Of a DNA stretch of 64,000 nucleotides, positions 54,108-64,000 are shown in pieces. Within the stretch, counting starts at the first letter, position 1. Each line of letters opens with the position of its first letter. The DNA is from Schistocephalus solidus. Its lineage: Eukaryota; Platyhelminthes; Cestoda; Diphyllobothriidea; Diphyllobothriidae. Made by a program: the position numbers and the translations under genes. The DNA lies in the NCBI GenBank assembly GCA_017591395.1, contig WEDG01005447.1, positions 62,001 to 126,000 on the forward strand, written 5' to 3'. Below the pieces are notes generated by a model. It saw only the letters and a program-made list of their open reading frames with translations, made no database searches and was not told the DNA's origin.

Positions 54108-55412
54108 TAAAAATAATAATAATAATAAATTATATATTTTAGGCCCAGAGAGCCCCGTCATTCCAAACTTAGTATCGCGGTATAAATAAATATAAAGTGG
54201 ATAATTGCTGCACAGTGTGAGCATCCAAATGAATAGCATAAATGAATAGTACGGTAGGCATATCCGATTCAGAACGATTTGCCATTTTTAAAACAATAAT
54301 CAAAAATCTTTAACATGTACGGTGATCTAGAAAAAAAGCAGTACAAAAAACTCCTACGGTTAAATCGTAGGCGGAGTTCGACGAGCCGCCAATTTAAAAA
54401 GAATAGGAAAAAAACTGCTTCACTTAAAAATTAAAAGCTCAAGGCAATGGGATAGAATTTTGATGTTGCTCACAACGTATGAGGGTTCAGAACGCTCCTT
54501 GTCGTGTGAGAGATAATATAGCAGTCAGAGCTACTGTTTGTAATCACCAGTGGAGGTGAGAGAGGAGGAACTCATCGTAAACACCGGGGTCAAAACGAAG
54601 AGGGGACAGTAGATTTCATGAGATCATCATCGAGATGCGAACTTGCTGAATGCATAGTTCACCAATCAAAGAGGCAAAACCATCAGAACCCGCCTTTATT
54701 ATCACAAGAACCTGAAGGCCATCGTCGATGTTGCAAAATCGGTCGAAAATATCAAGGTTGTCAAGAGTTGGCGATGCAGTAAATGACTAAAGAAAGTGAG
54801 GAACGGTGGATTTCGAAACGTAGGGCTTGACAATTTTTTTGGCACAAATCCCAGGATATTATTAGAAACGACTGACATGAAGTCACAAAGACCTGCTGCG
54901 TCGTTCATGGAGGAGAGATTCTGCCAATTTAATGAGTCCAAAAAGTTGGTAATTAAGCTCATATCTGCGAGGTCAAATAATGATAGGTACGAACGGTGCT
55001 ACCCTTTTTCGATGAGACAATTGGTAAGCAACCGTGAATTAATGTATGGTCACTTTGAAAGAGGCCCTGCTTAAAATCAACGAAGAGGGGAGCAATGTCT
55101 TTTGTAAAAATCAGGTCTTAAATATGCTTGTCTCTCGTTGAAGAACGGACAAACTGGAAGCAATTTGAAAATTAATGGTATTAAGGAAAGGCTGAAATTT
55201 GGGTGGACATAAGTTTAAAATCCAGTCAATTTCAGGAAAATTAAAATCCACAGCGATTATTTTAATGTTACACTTGGACTTCGAAACCAATTTAAAAATT
55301 TCATAAAGTTTTGCATCATCATCGGATGATAAATTAGGCAGGTTATAAATACATCCGAGAATCGCCTTTTGCCTGGGCGAGAGGATAATGGATTCGAAGC
55401 AGTAATGACCAG
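54108..55412 (-). mobile_element. Family B element without RT (B2), inserted in C2
   Basis: On the minus strand: endonuclease C-terminal half (55,111-55,412: AILGCIYNLPNLSSDDDAKL, IIAVDFNFPEIDWI with GDFN altered to VDFN), an EN-RT linker-like piece (54,702-54,962: FLDSLNWQNLSSMNDAAGL, LGFVPKKLSSPTFRNPPFL), then directly the family B 3' UTR and an AATTTATTATTATTATTATT tail. There is no room for an RT: the whole copy is 1.3 kb. Either this copy has an internal deletion or B includes a non-autonomous subfamily. Confidence 0.75.
54336..54420 (-). other. ENE-like 3' UTR structure of B2
   Basis: AAGCAGT (54,336-54,342) pairs perfectly with ACTGCTT (54,414-54,420). The inner arms CTCCTA and ATAGGA pair partly. 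U-tracts of six and seven lie between. A GGCGG/CCGCC hairpin lies distally, as in B1. Confidence 0.6.
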
Positions 55413-56691
55413 AGAATGAGTGCTCCAAACTCCGCAAACTCTCCTAAGACACGTATAAACTCTTATAATAAGACATCAACTCCTTCAACTCCAACTGCAT
55501 GCCATAGGAATAAACCAACGCATGCTAACCTTTCAAACTACGCAACAACTTAGGGCAACCAAACCAGTTACCTAGGCTGGCAAACCATCACAACAGTAAC
55601 CCTAGGTAGTTACAATTACCGCCTAGTTAAACCTTTCTCCCGAATGCAGCATAACCTCTACACTCAACCCAGGCACTCTAACAGCTACACACAACCCATA
55701 CAGTTTAACCCATGCTCTCAAATCCCACCACGCACTCAACATATAAACTCTTACCCATTCACTCAGATCTCACCATGCACATCACCATACCTTCCAACAG
55801 TTACACCATGCTTTTCCATTAGTCCATCGCACAATCAAAACACTTTTACAAATCAGCTGGCCTCTTCCCTATCCGACATCCTAAGTCCCACCCATATTAA
55901 TGCCAGATCGATTGTAGATAAAATACCACAACTGAGGACATTCGTTGAAGCCTATAATCCCGATAAAGTTTGTGTTTACGGAATTATGGGATAACAAATT
56001 AACATCGAATGCTTCACTTTTTCTACAAACTACAATTTCTATCGACAAGATCGCATAAATACACGGGCTGGTGATTGCGTTATATACCTCAAATTACCAT
56101 TGAATAAAGTAGTGTTCATCTTTCACATAAAACTTTCCCCAACGAAGCATGCTTTGCCAAAAAATACTTATTGGATGTCTCTTCACTCCTCCAGAATATA
56201 GTTATGATGACACTGGCCTAAAAAATCTAAAAGATAGCATATCAAATATTCATTCTGAATATAAGATAAATGCAAGCGATCGAAACCATCCAGAAATAAA
56301 CTGGGATGAACTATCAGCCCCCACCAGTCACAATTAACTGCTATCATCAAGTATCTTTCATCACTGGACACTAATAATTAATAAACTGACCCGAGGAAAC
56401 AACATACTAGAAAGTATTCTCACAAATGATATCTGGCCCCTATATACGCCTTACGACAACATAACTTTTGAAAATGATCATTCGGCAATAATAACAATGC
56501 TCCCTCTTAACTAACATTAGATTCTAGTTAGACTTACATAAATCCAAAAAAGCTCGACATAGGCTATGTGAAAAACTACGTAAGGTCCTTGGACTGGAGT
56601 TCATATCTTCTATCGATATCTCCGGCGAAAGCTGTCAACCTTTGATGCTCTACCCTTCTTATAATTCGAGATATCTTAATAGCTGATAGAT
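55413..56691 (+). mobile_element. Family C LINE (C2 part 2): ORF1 end and endonuclease
   Basis: A Pro/Asn/Ser/Gln-rich ORF1 tail (55,644 on: NSYTQPIQFNPCSQIPP) leads into the endonuclease start (INARSIVDKIPQLRTFVEAYNPDKV, to 55,994). Damaged motifs follow: KILIGCLFTPPEYSYDDTGL (56,149-56,250), NHPEINWDELSAPTSHN, and ENDHSAIITM near 56,475. It continues to ...LDWSSYLLSI-like text at 56,600 and is interrupted by E3 at 56,692. Confidence 0.78.
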
Positions 56692-58085
56692 CAATTCAAT
56701 TCAATTCAATTCAATTTATTGAGGGAAATAGGCATGGGCCTTTGAGTACCCTATTTGTAACGTAAAATTAAGTGCGGTATACAGAGAAACCGTGTGGGTT
56801 GCCAAGGTACAAAAGGCGGTTATAAAATTTGACAAGTGGTGCACGACTCTCGAGGGTTAAGATAAATGCCTCATCGCTCAGGCTCGTTGCGGAACATAAA
56901 ACTGTCAAGGTTCCTTTTTAAAAGCTTTCCAGCGATGGTGACATCACAACGTCTTCAGGGAGGGCATTCCATGGTTTTAACCACTCTGACAGAGAAGGAG
57001 AACTTGCGCACATCCAGTCTCGCCTGCTGGACACGCAGTTTCAATGGGTGACCTCGGAGATGGGTCGTGGTGGCAAATTCAAAGAAGTCCGAGAATTCCA
57101 GGCAACAATCCAATCCCTTCACAATGCGGAATGTCTGCAGGAGATCACCACGCATTTGCCTATAACTCAAAGGGAACAGATTAAGATTCATTAGGCGGGT
57201 GGGATATGGCAAGGAGCTTTGACTTCTAACCATTTTGGTGGCTTTCCTCTGGACTCTTTCGAGGCAGTTCTGATCTTGAACTGTCCAGGATTTCCAGGCG
57301 TGCATAGCATATTCCAAATGTGGCCTAAGGAATGTTCCAAAGGTCTTAGCAAAAAGATCTTCATCGAAATCCAAAAAGGCTCGTCTGATGGCATGCAACA
57401 CCGAAATTGCCCTCTTCGCCACTTTCGAGCAGTGAGACGATGGTTTTAAGGTGGTGGTCATCAGCACACCAAAGGTCCTTTTTGGGTTTCCACGTCTTTT
57501 AAGGCTTCACCGTTGAGAAAGTAACTTCTACTTTCGGCAGATCCAGACGGGTTGCCTAAGCGAAGTATTGTACACTTATCGACGTTGAACCTCAAAAGCA
57601 AATGATTCGACCACTCCTCCAACCGAGTTAGGTTGATCTGCAGTTTATCTTCGTCAGCAGGGCTCTGGATTACATTCCAGATTTTAATGTCGTCGGCAAA
57701 CATTGCTGCTTCACAGTCGAGATTCCTGACACAATCGTTCACGTATATTAAAAACAGTATTGGCCCTAGTACTGAACCCTGAGGAACCCCACTCTCGACC
57801 GCAGCAGAACTTGACCTCTCTTGGCCGATGCACACAACCTGGCGCCGACCCACGAGGAAGTTTTTCGATCCACTTGAGGAGGTTACCTCTGATTCCAATT
57901 CTTTCTAGCTTGTAAAAGCAGTCTCTCGTGCGGCACAGTATCGAAGGCCTTTTGAAAGTCAATGAAGGCAATGTGAACCGCGTGTCTATCTTCAAGTGCT
58001 TGGGTCCACCTCTGGATCGAATACAGCAAATTCGTTGTGCATGATCTTCCTTTTCTGAACCCGTGTTGACAGCTTGATAACAATA
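56692..58085 (-). mobile_element. Family E LINE (E3), 5'-truncated, inserted in C2
   Basis: Minus strand: starts at CQHGFRKGRSCTTNLLYSIQRWTQ, then FIDFQKAFDTVPHERLLLQ (57,883-58,085), GRRQVVCIGQERSS, GVPQGSVLGPILFLIYVNDC, AAMFADDIKIWNVI (57,461-57,898, catalytic FADD), LKPSSHCSKVAKRAISVLHA, RPHLEYAMHAWKSWT, LDVRKFSFSVRVV (56,955-57,467). The 3' UTR ends in the E/F/H hairpin (56,726-56,756) and a (TTGAA)n tail at 56,692-56,717. C1 at 44,500-44,550 shows the uninterrupted target (atatcttaatag...aaattcctaacttcc). Only two or three frame changes. Confidence 0.88.
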
Positions 58086-58620
58086 ATAAGTCAAAAATTC
58101 CTAACTTCCTTTCCAAGATGCTAAAAAAACTATAAAAATAACTTCACGATCCCTCAGTTAGTTATTTATCCACACTCAGACGAATTGGGAAAATTCATGA
58201 CCTAGTTGAAAAAAAGAAACAAATAAGAGCATACCAGCGGAAAGCCAGGCAATAGAGTCCTTCAAATAACAGCATGACTCTTTCGGAAAAAAATGAATAC
58301 TAATTGAAAACCACGTCCAAAATCATGATTTTTGACGCAGGACAAGTAATAACAGACGACAACCAAATAGCAAATTTATTCAATAAGTACTTTTTAGCCA
58401 ACATTTAAGTTTTGGAAGAGCCAATATTCAAACAAACAGACATGTCAGCCTCCACCCTCAATGAGATCTGTTTAGCTTAGAAACCGTCAAAAACATTTAT
58501 CAAACATCTTTCTAATTCCACCTCTTGTGGAAGGGATAAAAACCCAACTTGCACACTGAAGAATATGATATTTGCTCCAATACTGTTGTATAGTCTTTTT
58601 TGCTTACTCTAGTGGAATGG
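58086..58620 (+). mobile_element. Family C LINE (C2 part 3): linker and RT start
   Basis: Matches 44,540-45,065 of C1 (ttcctaacttcctttccaag..., ...cttactc(c/t)a...ggaatgg). Coding text is heavily decayed. It is cut at 58,620 by a family B copy. I do not see C2 resume inside the window. Confidence 0.75.
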
Positions 58621-60067
58621 TCGTGCATTCTTTGCAAATCATCTTACGATGGAATCTGAACCGGTTCCAACGTTTCAGGCATCCACCTTTAATGTTGTCA
58701 GCACCATTGCTTTCTCCATAGAACTAATTCGTAAGCAAATAATGTGTCTGAAATACTCGCACCCTTCGGGGAATGACGGTATTCCAAACTCAGTTATAAA
58801 GAGAGTGCCGAGCTTTCCCCTGTTGCTTAGCCATTTAGTCTCAGTATATCTTTTCAACGAATTCTTCCCTGACTCATGAAAGGCAACTATTATTCTTCCT
58901 GTCTTCAAGTCGGGATCTCGTTCGGACGTAAATACTTATCGAGGCGTTCACTAAACCCCCACTCTAGCAAAACCTCTTGAAAAAAATATTTTTAATCAAC
59001 TTCTCGACTTTTGAATAGAAAATTAGCTCATAAGCGACTCGCAATATGGATTTCTACCTGGGAGATTATGCAAATAGTGTCACTAAGCTTTTCTCAACCT
59101 CGTCACTTCCCTTCGTAATGAGTAGCAGTCAGTGGTTGTGATCTACTTTGACCTGAGCAAAGCCTTTGAAAAGGTACCGCACAGACGTCTTCTGGTGAAA
59201 CTGGAAGCCGTCGGCATCCGGCCTCCTCTCCTTGACATCATTGGTTCATACTTGTCTATCCGCAGCCAGAAGGTCTTAGTAGGTAATAGCTATTCGACGC
59301 CTCACCCGATCACGAGTGGCGTTTTTCAAGGCATGGTTTTAGGTCCCCTTCTGGTCATTCTGTGCATACATGAAATTTCAGCTTTACTCACAAATTCACA
59401 AACTTTCGTTTACGCTGACGACCTCAAGTGCATTTATTCATTTTCTAAAGACACTGCCAATAGTTGCGTTGATAAAATACACACTGATCCACTTATGCTC
59501 TCACGTTGGAGCTGTACCTTGCAGATGGAATTTTCTCCATCCAAGAGCAGTTTCATTTGTTTTGGCCCCGTCAAGCTTTCTTGACCCCTACTATTCAAAA
59601 TAGTACACTTTAAGAACGAGTAATCATAAAATATTTAGGCCTAAGTTACACGAATAAGCTAGTATTATCGCCTCATACGGATCGAATTTCTGCAAAGGCT
59701 GCACAGATATGTGGTTTTATATCACATAATTACTTCCTTTCGGAAATAAAGTTAAACCTCTACCGCAAGTTTGTTCTTCCTATCCTAGAATACAGCTGTC
59801 CCCACTTAAGGCTGATGAATGCCTCTGACCGCAGTTAGATTGAAAAAGTTCAGAGGGTTTTTACTCGAAGACTATTTTTTCTTCCTTGATACAGTATCTC
59901 TTAGATGGATAGATGCCAGTTAGCAAACATTAAATTTCTGTGGGTTAGAAGACACGAAGCCGGTCTCTGCTTCCTGTTTAGCGTTAACTCTGACCAAAAT
60001 CTCCCACGAATAAACGCTCTCACTCCTGTTGATTGACCCTATGCCACGCATTATTCCTCCATGATCA
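58621..60067 (+). mobile_element. Family B LINE, RT region (B4), 5'-truncated
   Basis: RT N-terminus (58,649-58,879: MESEPVPTFQASTF, HPSGNDGIPNSVIKRVP), then VVIYFDLSKAFEKVPHRRLL, GVFQGMVLGPLLVILCIHEI, TFVYADDLKCIYSFSK (YADD), MEFSPSKSSFICFGPVKLS (59,132-59,584). Shifted C-terminal frames follow (RISAKAAQICGFISHNYFLS, YRKFVLPILEYSC) to ATHYSSMII at 60,065. The 3' end of another B copy on the opposite strand begins at 60,068. B4 and the minus-strand B5 share lesions and are nearly identical over 59.1-59.9 kb. Confidence 0.82.
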
Positions 60068-61459
60068 TTTAATAAATAAATTGCATATTTAAGGCCCAGA
60101 GGGCCCCATCATAACAAACTTAGTACCGTGGTTTAAATAAATACAAAGTGGATATTTGCTGCACTGTGTGAGCATCCATATGAACAGCAGAAATGAGTAG
60201 TATGGTACACATATCCGATTCAAAACGATTTGCCATTTTTAAAACAAAAGTCAACAATTTTTGGCATATACGGTGAACTGGAAAAGAATCAGTAAAAAAT
60301 ACTCCTAAGGTTAAATCGGAGGCGCAGTTCGGAGATCCGCCAACTTAATAAAAAATAGGAGAAAAAACTACTTCACTAGAAAATTAATAGTTTAATGCAA
60401 TGGGGTAGGATTGTGATGTTGCTGACAACGTATGAAGGTTCGGAACGCTCCTTGTCGGGTGAGAGATAATAAAGCAGTCAGAGCTACTGTTTATAAACAC
60501 CATTTGAAGTGGGAGAGGACGAACTCATCGTAGACAACATGGTTGAAACGAAGAGGGGACAGTAGAGGTCACGGTTCATCACCGAGATGCGATCTTTCTG
60601 ACTGCAAAGTCCATCACCAAAGAGGCGAAACCATCAGAACCCGCCTAGATCATCAACAGAACCTAGAGACTATCGTCAGGGTTTGCAAATTCGGAGGAAA
60701 GTATCAAGTTTGTCAAGAGTTGGCAATGCTAAGTTAAAAGGAGGGAAAAAAAAGGGAATGCAAAGATTGACTCCGCAGAGAATGATGGAAATATAATAAG
60801 AGACCAATATCATATCAACGGAGCTGCCTGAAGTACCAGGAGGACCCTTTTCAAAATCCAAAAGTTGCGAGTTTGGGAAGGAAACAGACAATAAGGACTT
60901 CGTATCTACCGAAGTTAAATGGTTGCGTACCTTGGTTTTGAAAATAGCTAATGTAGACGACAACCTAATTTGCAGTGGAAGAGTATTACATATAAAAGCA
61001 TATTTGGAGGCAAAAAACTGAGACCAGTTAGTTGTGAAGCTAAAGGGTGGTGAAATGATCATGGAGGAATAACGAGTGGCATAGGGTCGATCTTCCGGAG
61101 TGAGAGCGTTAATTCGTGGGAGATTTGGGTTAGAGTTAAGGCAAAACAGGAAGCAGAGACCGGCTTCGAGTCTTCTAACCCACAGAAATTTAATTTTGCT
61201 AACTGGCATCTATCCATATAAGAGATACTTTATCCAGGAAGAGAAAATAGTCTTCGAGTAAAAACCCTCTAAACTTTTTCAATCCTACTGCGGTCAGAGG
61301 CTTTCATCAGCCCAAAGAGGGGACAGCAGTATTCTAGGATAGGAAGAACAAACATGCGGTATAGGTTTGCCTTTATTTCCGGAAGGAAGAAATTATGTGA
61401 TATAAAACCACATATCTGTGCAGCCTTTGCAGAAATTCGATCCGTATGAGGCGATAATA
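60068..61459 (-). mobile_element. Family B LINE (B5), RT C-terminus, 3' UTR and tail
   Basis: Minus strand. From 61,459: RISAKAAQICGFISHNFFLP-like, then 60,736-61,209 VSKIKFLWVRRLEAGLCFLF, NALTPEDRPYATRYSSMIISPP, FASKYAFICNTLPLQIRLSSTLA. The 3' UTR (60,068-60,735) is shared with B1 and B2 and ends in a GGCCC/GGGCC hairpin and an AATTTATTTATT tail. The upstream half of the element is at 62,771 onward, separated by A6. Confidence 0.8.
60286..60374 (-). other. ENE-like 3' UTR structure of B5, partly eroded
   Basis: Outer arms GAATCAGT and ACTACTTC have two mismatches relative to B1. The inner arms CTCCTAA (60,302-60,308) and ATAGGAG (60,355-60,361) pair over six bases. Both U tracts are present (the 3' one as UAUUUUUU). 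Confidence 0.5.
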
Positions 61460-62392
61460 TTTTGTCTTTTTGTCAATGATGTGCCAGGTTTATTTCGAAA
61501 TGGTAGGCCCTTTATTTATGCCGACGATTTAAAAGTTGCCTATCGATACAATCCGGCAGATCGCGACACCGTGCTTGATCTATTAAAAAATGATCTCGAG
61601 GCGTTTGCCCAGTGGTGCTGTACATGGCACCTTTCCCTTTCTTGGCACAAATGTTCCGTTATGGTTGTCGGTGACAACCATCAGCCTCATCTTAGCATAG
61701 ATGGCCACGATATAAATGTACCTGGCGTTGTTAAGGACCTGGGCATATCATATTCCAACGGTCTCAATCTTTCAGAGCATTGCGCCCTGATTGTCTCCAA
61801 AGCACGCAGAACTGCCGGGTTTATCCTCCGAAATTTTAAAACTATTGATATTAGACTTCGCCTTTATAAAATGTACGTTAGACCTGGCCTGGAATACTGC
61901 TCGTTTCTATTTAGCCTTCTACGCGCTAGCGAACGGAAGAAAATAGAATCGGTCCAACACTTCTTCACGAAAAGAATTTTATCGTTGGAGCACCGTAATC
62001 TGTCGTATCAAGAACGCTGTGGGCTTGTTTACATTGATCCCTTATGGTTTCGCCGAGTGCAGAAGGGACTATTTTTGCTTTTTAAGCTTTTGAATAATCG
62101 TACATTTAATCCCCTTATCACTGTGAGGCAGCTTGACCATCCTCGGCGCAGCAGTCATCGCAATGTCTTTTTATTTCTTCCATTAGCTCGCACAGTTAAG
62201 TATCGACGGTTCTTTTCGATAAACGCCATGGCCATGTGGAATAAACTTCCCCATAATATAAAAGTCCAACGGAGTTATTCTTTGTTTAAGATTACCATTA
62301 CTAGTTTTTTGCATTCAGAACAGTTTCCAAGAATTCTGGGCGCCGACACGGTAGAATCTGTTTTCTTGTTCGACGGAGTGCGCGGCATCTGA
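61460..62392 (+). CDS. RT C-terminal half of A6, open but N-terminally truncated
   Basis: An uninterrupted frame covers the palm and thumb of a LINE RT: CLFVNDVPGLFRNG, IYADDLKVAYRYNP (YADD box, near 61,515), LSLSWHKCSVMVV, DLGISYSNGLNLSEHCALIV, MYVRPGLEYCSFLFSLLRAS, FTKRILSLEHRNLSYQERCG, FLFLPLARTVKYRRFF, AMWNKLPHNIKV and a C-terminus FLFDGVRGI. The frame is open upstream into B5 sequence, but those codons are not part of A6. There is no promoter or start of its own, and without fingers, endonuclease and ORF1 it cannot act alone. Confidence 0.85.
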   Translation, partial: FCLFVNDVPGLFRNGRPFIYADDLKVAYRYNPADRDTVLDLLKNDLEAFAQWCCTWHLSLSWHKCSVMVVGDNHQPHLSIDGHDINVPGVVKDLGISYSNGLNLSEHCALIVSKARRTAGFILRNFKTIDIRLRLYKMYVRPGLEYCSFLFSLLRASERKKIESVQHFFTKRILSLEHRNLSYQERCGLVYIDPLWFRRVQKGLFLLFKLLNNRTFNPLITVRQLDHPRRSSHRNVFLFLPLARTVKYRRFFSINAMAMWNKLPHNIKVQRSYSLFKITITSFLHSEQFPRILGADTVESVFLFDGVRGI

Positions 62393-62599
62393 ACTCGATC
62401 CCAGGTGTTACCTTGAGGGAAACGGCACCGTCTCTGCAGCCTGCACCCGTTGACTTCTTCGGCAGACAGTGAGCGACCGTACACGGATGCTTTCTTGCCT
62501 GAGGCAGAATCCCGGTTCCTAGCAAAGACAGAGAGACTGCATACAGACTGCAATTGTGTTAGCCCTTCCCTGATCTGAATTGCTATCATCCTAGCAGGC

Positions 62600-62680
62600 G
62601 GCAGTTTTTTCTCCTGAATAACATGAAAATAGGAAAAACACATATAATTATATATATTCAGGAGTTTTTTTTTCACTGCC
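62600..62680 (+). other. ENE-like 3' UTR structure of A6, best example
   Basis: Outer stem GGCAGT (62,600-62,605) with ACTGCC (62,675-62,680), six perfect pairs. Inner stem CTCCTGAATA (62,611-62,620) with TATTCAGGAG (62,655-62,664), ten perfect pairs. T tracts of six and nine face each other between them. The tail starts about 50 bases downstream, after a GCCTGTAAACCGGTAT hairpin. Confidence 0.7.
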
Positions 62681-62770
62681 AGCCTCTACCCACTGAATAT
62701 TTCACCTGACAATGCCTGTAAACCGGTATTAAATACAACTATTATTATTATAATTATTATTATTATTATA

Positions 62771-64000
62771 CTAGCTTATTCGTGTAACTTAGGCCTAAAT
62801 ATTTATGGTTACTCGTTCTTAAAGTGTACTATTTTGAATAGTAGGGGTCAAGAAAGCTTGACGGGGCCAAGACACATGAAACAGCTTTTGGATGGAGAAA
62901 ATTCCATCTGCAAGGTACAGCTCCAACGTGAGAGCATCAGTGGATCAGTGTGTATTTTATCAACGCAACTATTGGCAGTGTCTTTAGAAAATGAATAAAT
63001 GCACTTGAGGTCGTCAGCGTAAACGAAAGTTTGTGAATTTGTGAGTAAAGTTGAAATTTCATGTATGCACAGAATGACCAGAAGGGGACCTAGAACCATG
63101 CCTTGAAAAACGCCACTCGTGATCGGGTGAGGCGTCGAATAGCTATTACCTACTAAGACCTTCTGGCTGCGGATAGACAAGTATGAACCAATGAAGTCAA
63201 GGAGAGGAGGCCGAATGCCAACGGCTTCCAGTTACACCAGAAGACGTCTGTGCGGTACCTTGTCAAGAGCTTTGCTCAGGTCAAAGTAGATCACAACCAC
63301 TGACTGCTGCTCATTACCAAGGGAAGTGACGAGGTTAAGAAAAGCAAAGTGACACACTTCACATGATCTCCCAGGTAGAAAACCATATTGCAAGTCACTT
63401 AAGAGCTTATTTTGTAGGCAAAATTCACTGAATTTTTTTAAGAAGTTTAGTAGAGCGGGGGTTTTGTGAACGCCTCGATAATTATTTACGTCCGAACAAG
63501 ATCGAGACTTGAAGACAGGAAGAATAATAGATGCCTTTCATGAGTCAGGAAAGAATCCATTTAGAAGATAAACTGAGATAATATGGCTAAGCAATCGGGG
63601 GAACCTCGGCACTCTCTCAATAACTGAGTTTGGAATACCGTCATTCCCCGAAGCGTGAGAGATTTTTAGACGAATTATTTGCTTACGAATTAGTTCTACG
63701 GAGAAATCAATAGTGCGGAGAACATTAAATGAGGATGCCTGAAACGTCGGAACCGGTCCAGATTCCATCGTAAGATGATTTGCAAAGAACGCACTAAACA
63801 GTTCTGCCTTGTCAGAGTCTTCGAGAACGAAGATTTTTGTCTTCGTTTAGTTATGGAGGTATTTCATAACCTCGTTTAGAGGAGGATCGACGGCGGAACA
63901 GTTGAGCAACAGATTTTGCAGAGTTTGGCTCACTAAGTGCGCAAGATTCCCTCTGTCTGTCACGTGGAAGACGAATCTTAGAGGCTTATTCAAAAATCTC
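62771..64000 (-). mobile_element. Family B LINE (B5), RT N-terminal part, runs off the window
   Basis: Minus strand: MESGPVPTFQASSFNV, HASGNDGIPNSVIERVP (63,538-63,768); CHFAFLNLVTSLGNEQQSVV-like and VVIYFDLSKALDKVPHRRLL near 63,230-63,340; SYSTPHPITSGVFQGMVLGP, TFVYADDLKCIYSFSKDTAN, MEFSPSKSCFMCLGPVKLS (62,848-63,180). Upstream of 63,770 a linker continues to the right edge. The element therefore extends beyond 64,000. Confidence 0.8.

Larger units (their letters stand above)
61460..62770 (+). mobile_element. Family A LINE (A6), 5'-truncated, inserted in B5
   Basis: Inserted between gaggcgataata and ctagcttattcg of B5. The intact B site is visible in B4 at 59,655-59,680. It covers the RT from FCLFVNDVPGLFRNGRPF to the stop at 62,392, the 3' UTR and an (ATT)n tail (62,740-62,770). 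Its RT frame is unbroken, unlike all other copies, so it is probably the youngest insertion in the window. Confidence 0.9.

Overview
The window is intergenic, transposon-saturated eukaryotic DNA. I found no intact host gene, no rRNA, no CRISPR and no bacterial-style operon. Almost everything readable is non-LTR retrotransposon (LINE) sequence: AP-type endonuclease (EN) domains with GDFN and SDH motifs, reverse transcriptase (RT) domains with FADD/YADD, and ORF1 proteins with an RRM-like core. Every copy is broken by frameshifts, stops, 5' truncation or later insertions. The best clue to the host is the element at 11.9-14.4 kb. It joins an RT C-terminus to a run of degenerate C2H2-like modules (CPQCDRTFTSRIGLV type), an arrangement I associate from memory with diphyllobothriidean tapeworms (Spirometra, Dibothriocephalus, Schistocephalus). 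A tapeworm or related flatworm is therefore likely but not proven.

I use window-local family names. A and A' are LINEs with ATT or AAATA tails. B, C and D are related LINEs, B and D with AATA-like tails. E, F and H are LINEs with short tandem tails ending in variants of TGAA. G is the RTE-like element with zinc-finger-like modules. T is a DNA transposon with an IDGLP...FWPILG transposase segment. There is also one tRNA-derived SINE-like element.

Layout: 0.3-5.4 kb holds fragments of E, D and F. At 5.4-14.4 kb there is the SINE, then an F element split by a B element that is itself split by an A element, then G. At 14.4-24.5 kb are D and E pieces, a nearly complete D inserted in an H, and a second H split by an A' element. 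At 24.5-31.9 kb are two F elements, one almost full length. At 32-46.4 kb a C element is split by an A' (32.8-37.5 kb) and an A (40.0-44.4 kb). At 46.6-49.4 kb is a recent tandem array of the T transposon 5' half. At 49.6-53.1 kb are an A' copy, an unclassified element and E and T fragments. From 53.2 kb to the end, a second C element is split by B, E and B copies, and another B on the minus strand is split by an A.

The most interesting signals are: (1) a conserved folded structure in the 3' UTRs of families A, A', B and D, with two perfect or near-perfect stems separated by U6-U9 tracts on both strands, seen also in an unrelated sequence at 52.0 kb, which has the architecture of poly(A)-clamping ENE elements; (2) two elements with the same ORF2 family but unrelated ORF1 modules, with the switch at the endonuclease N-terminus; (3) a different conserved 3'-terminal hairpin shared by E, F and H; and (4) nested insertions with matching uninterrupted paralogues in the same window, which allow relative dating.
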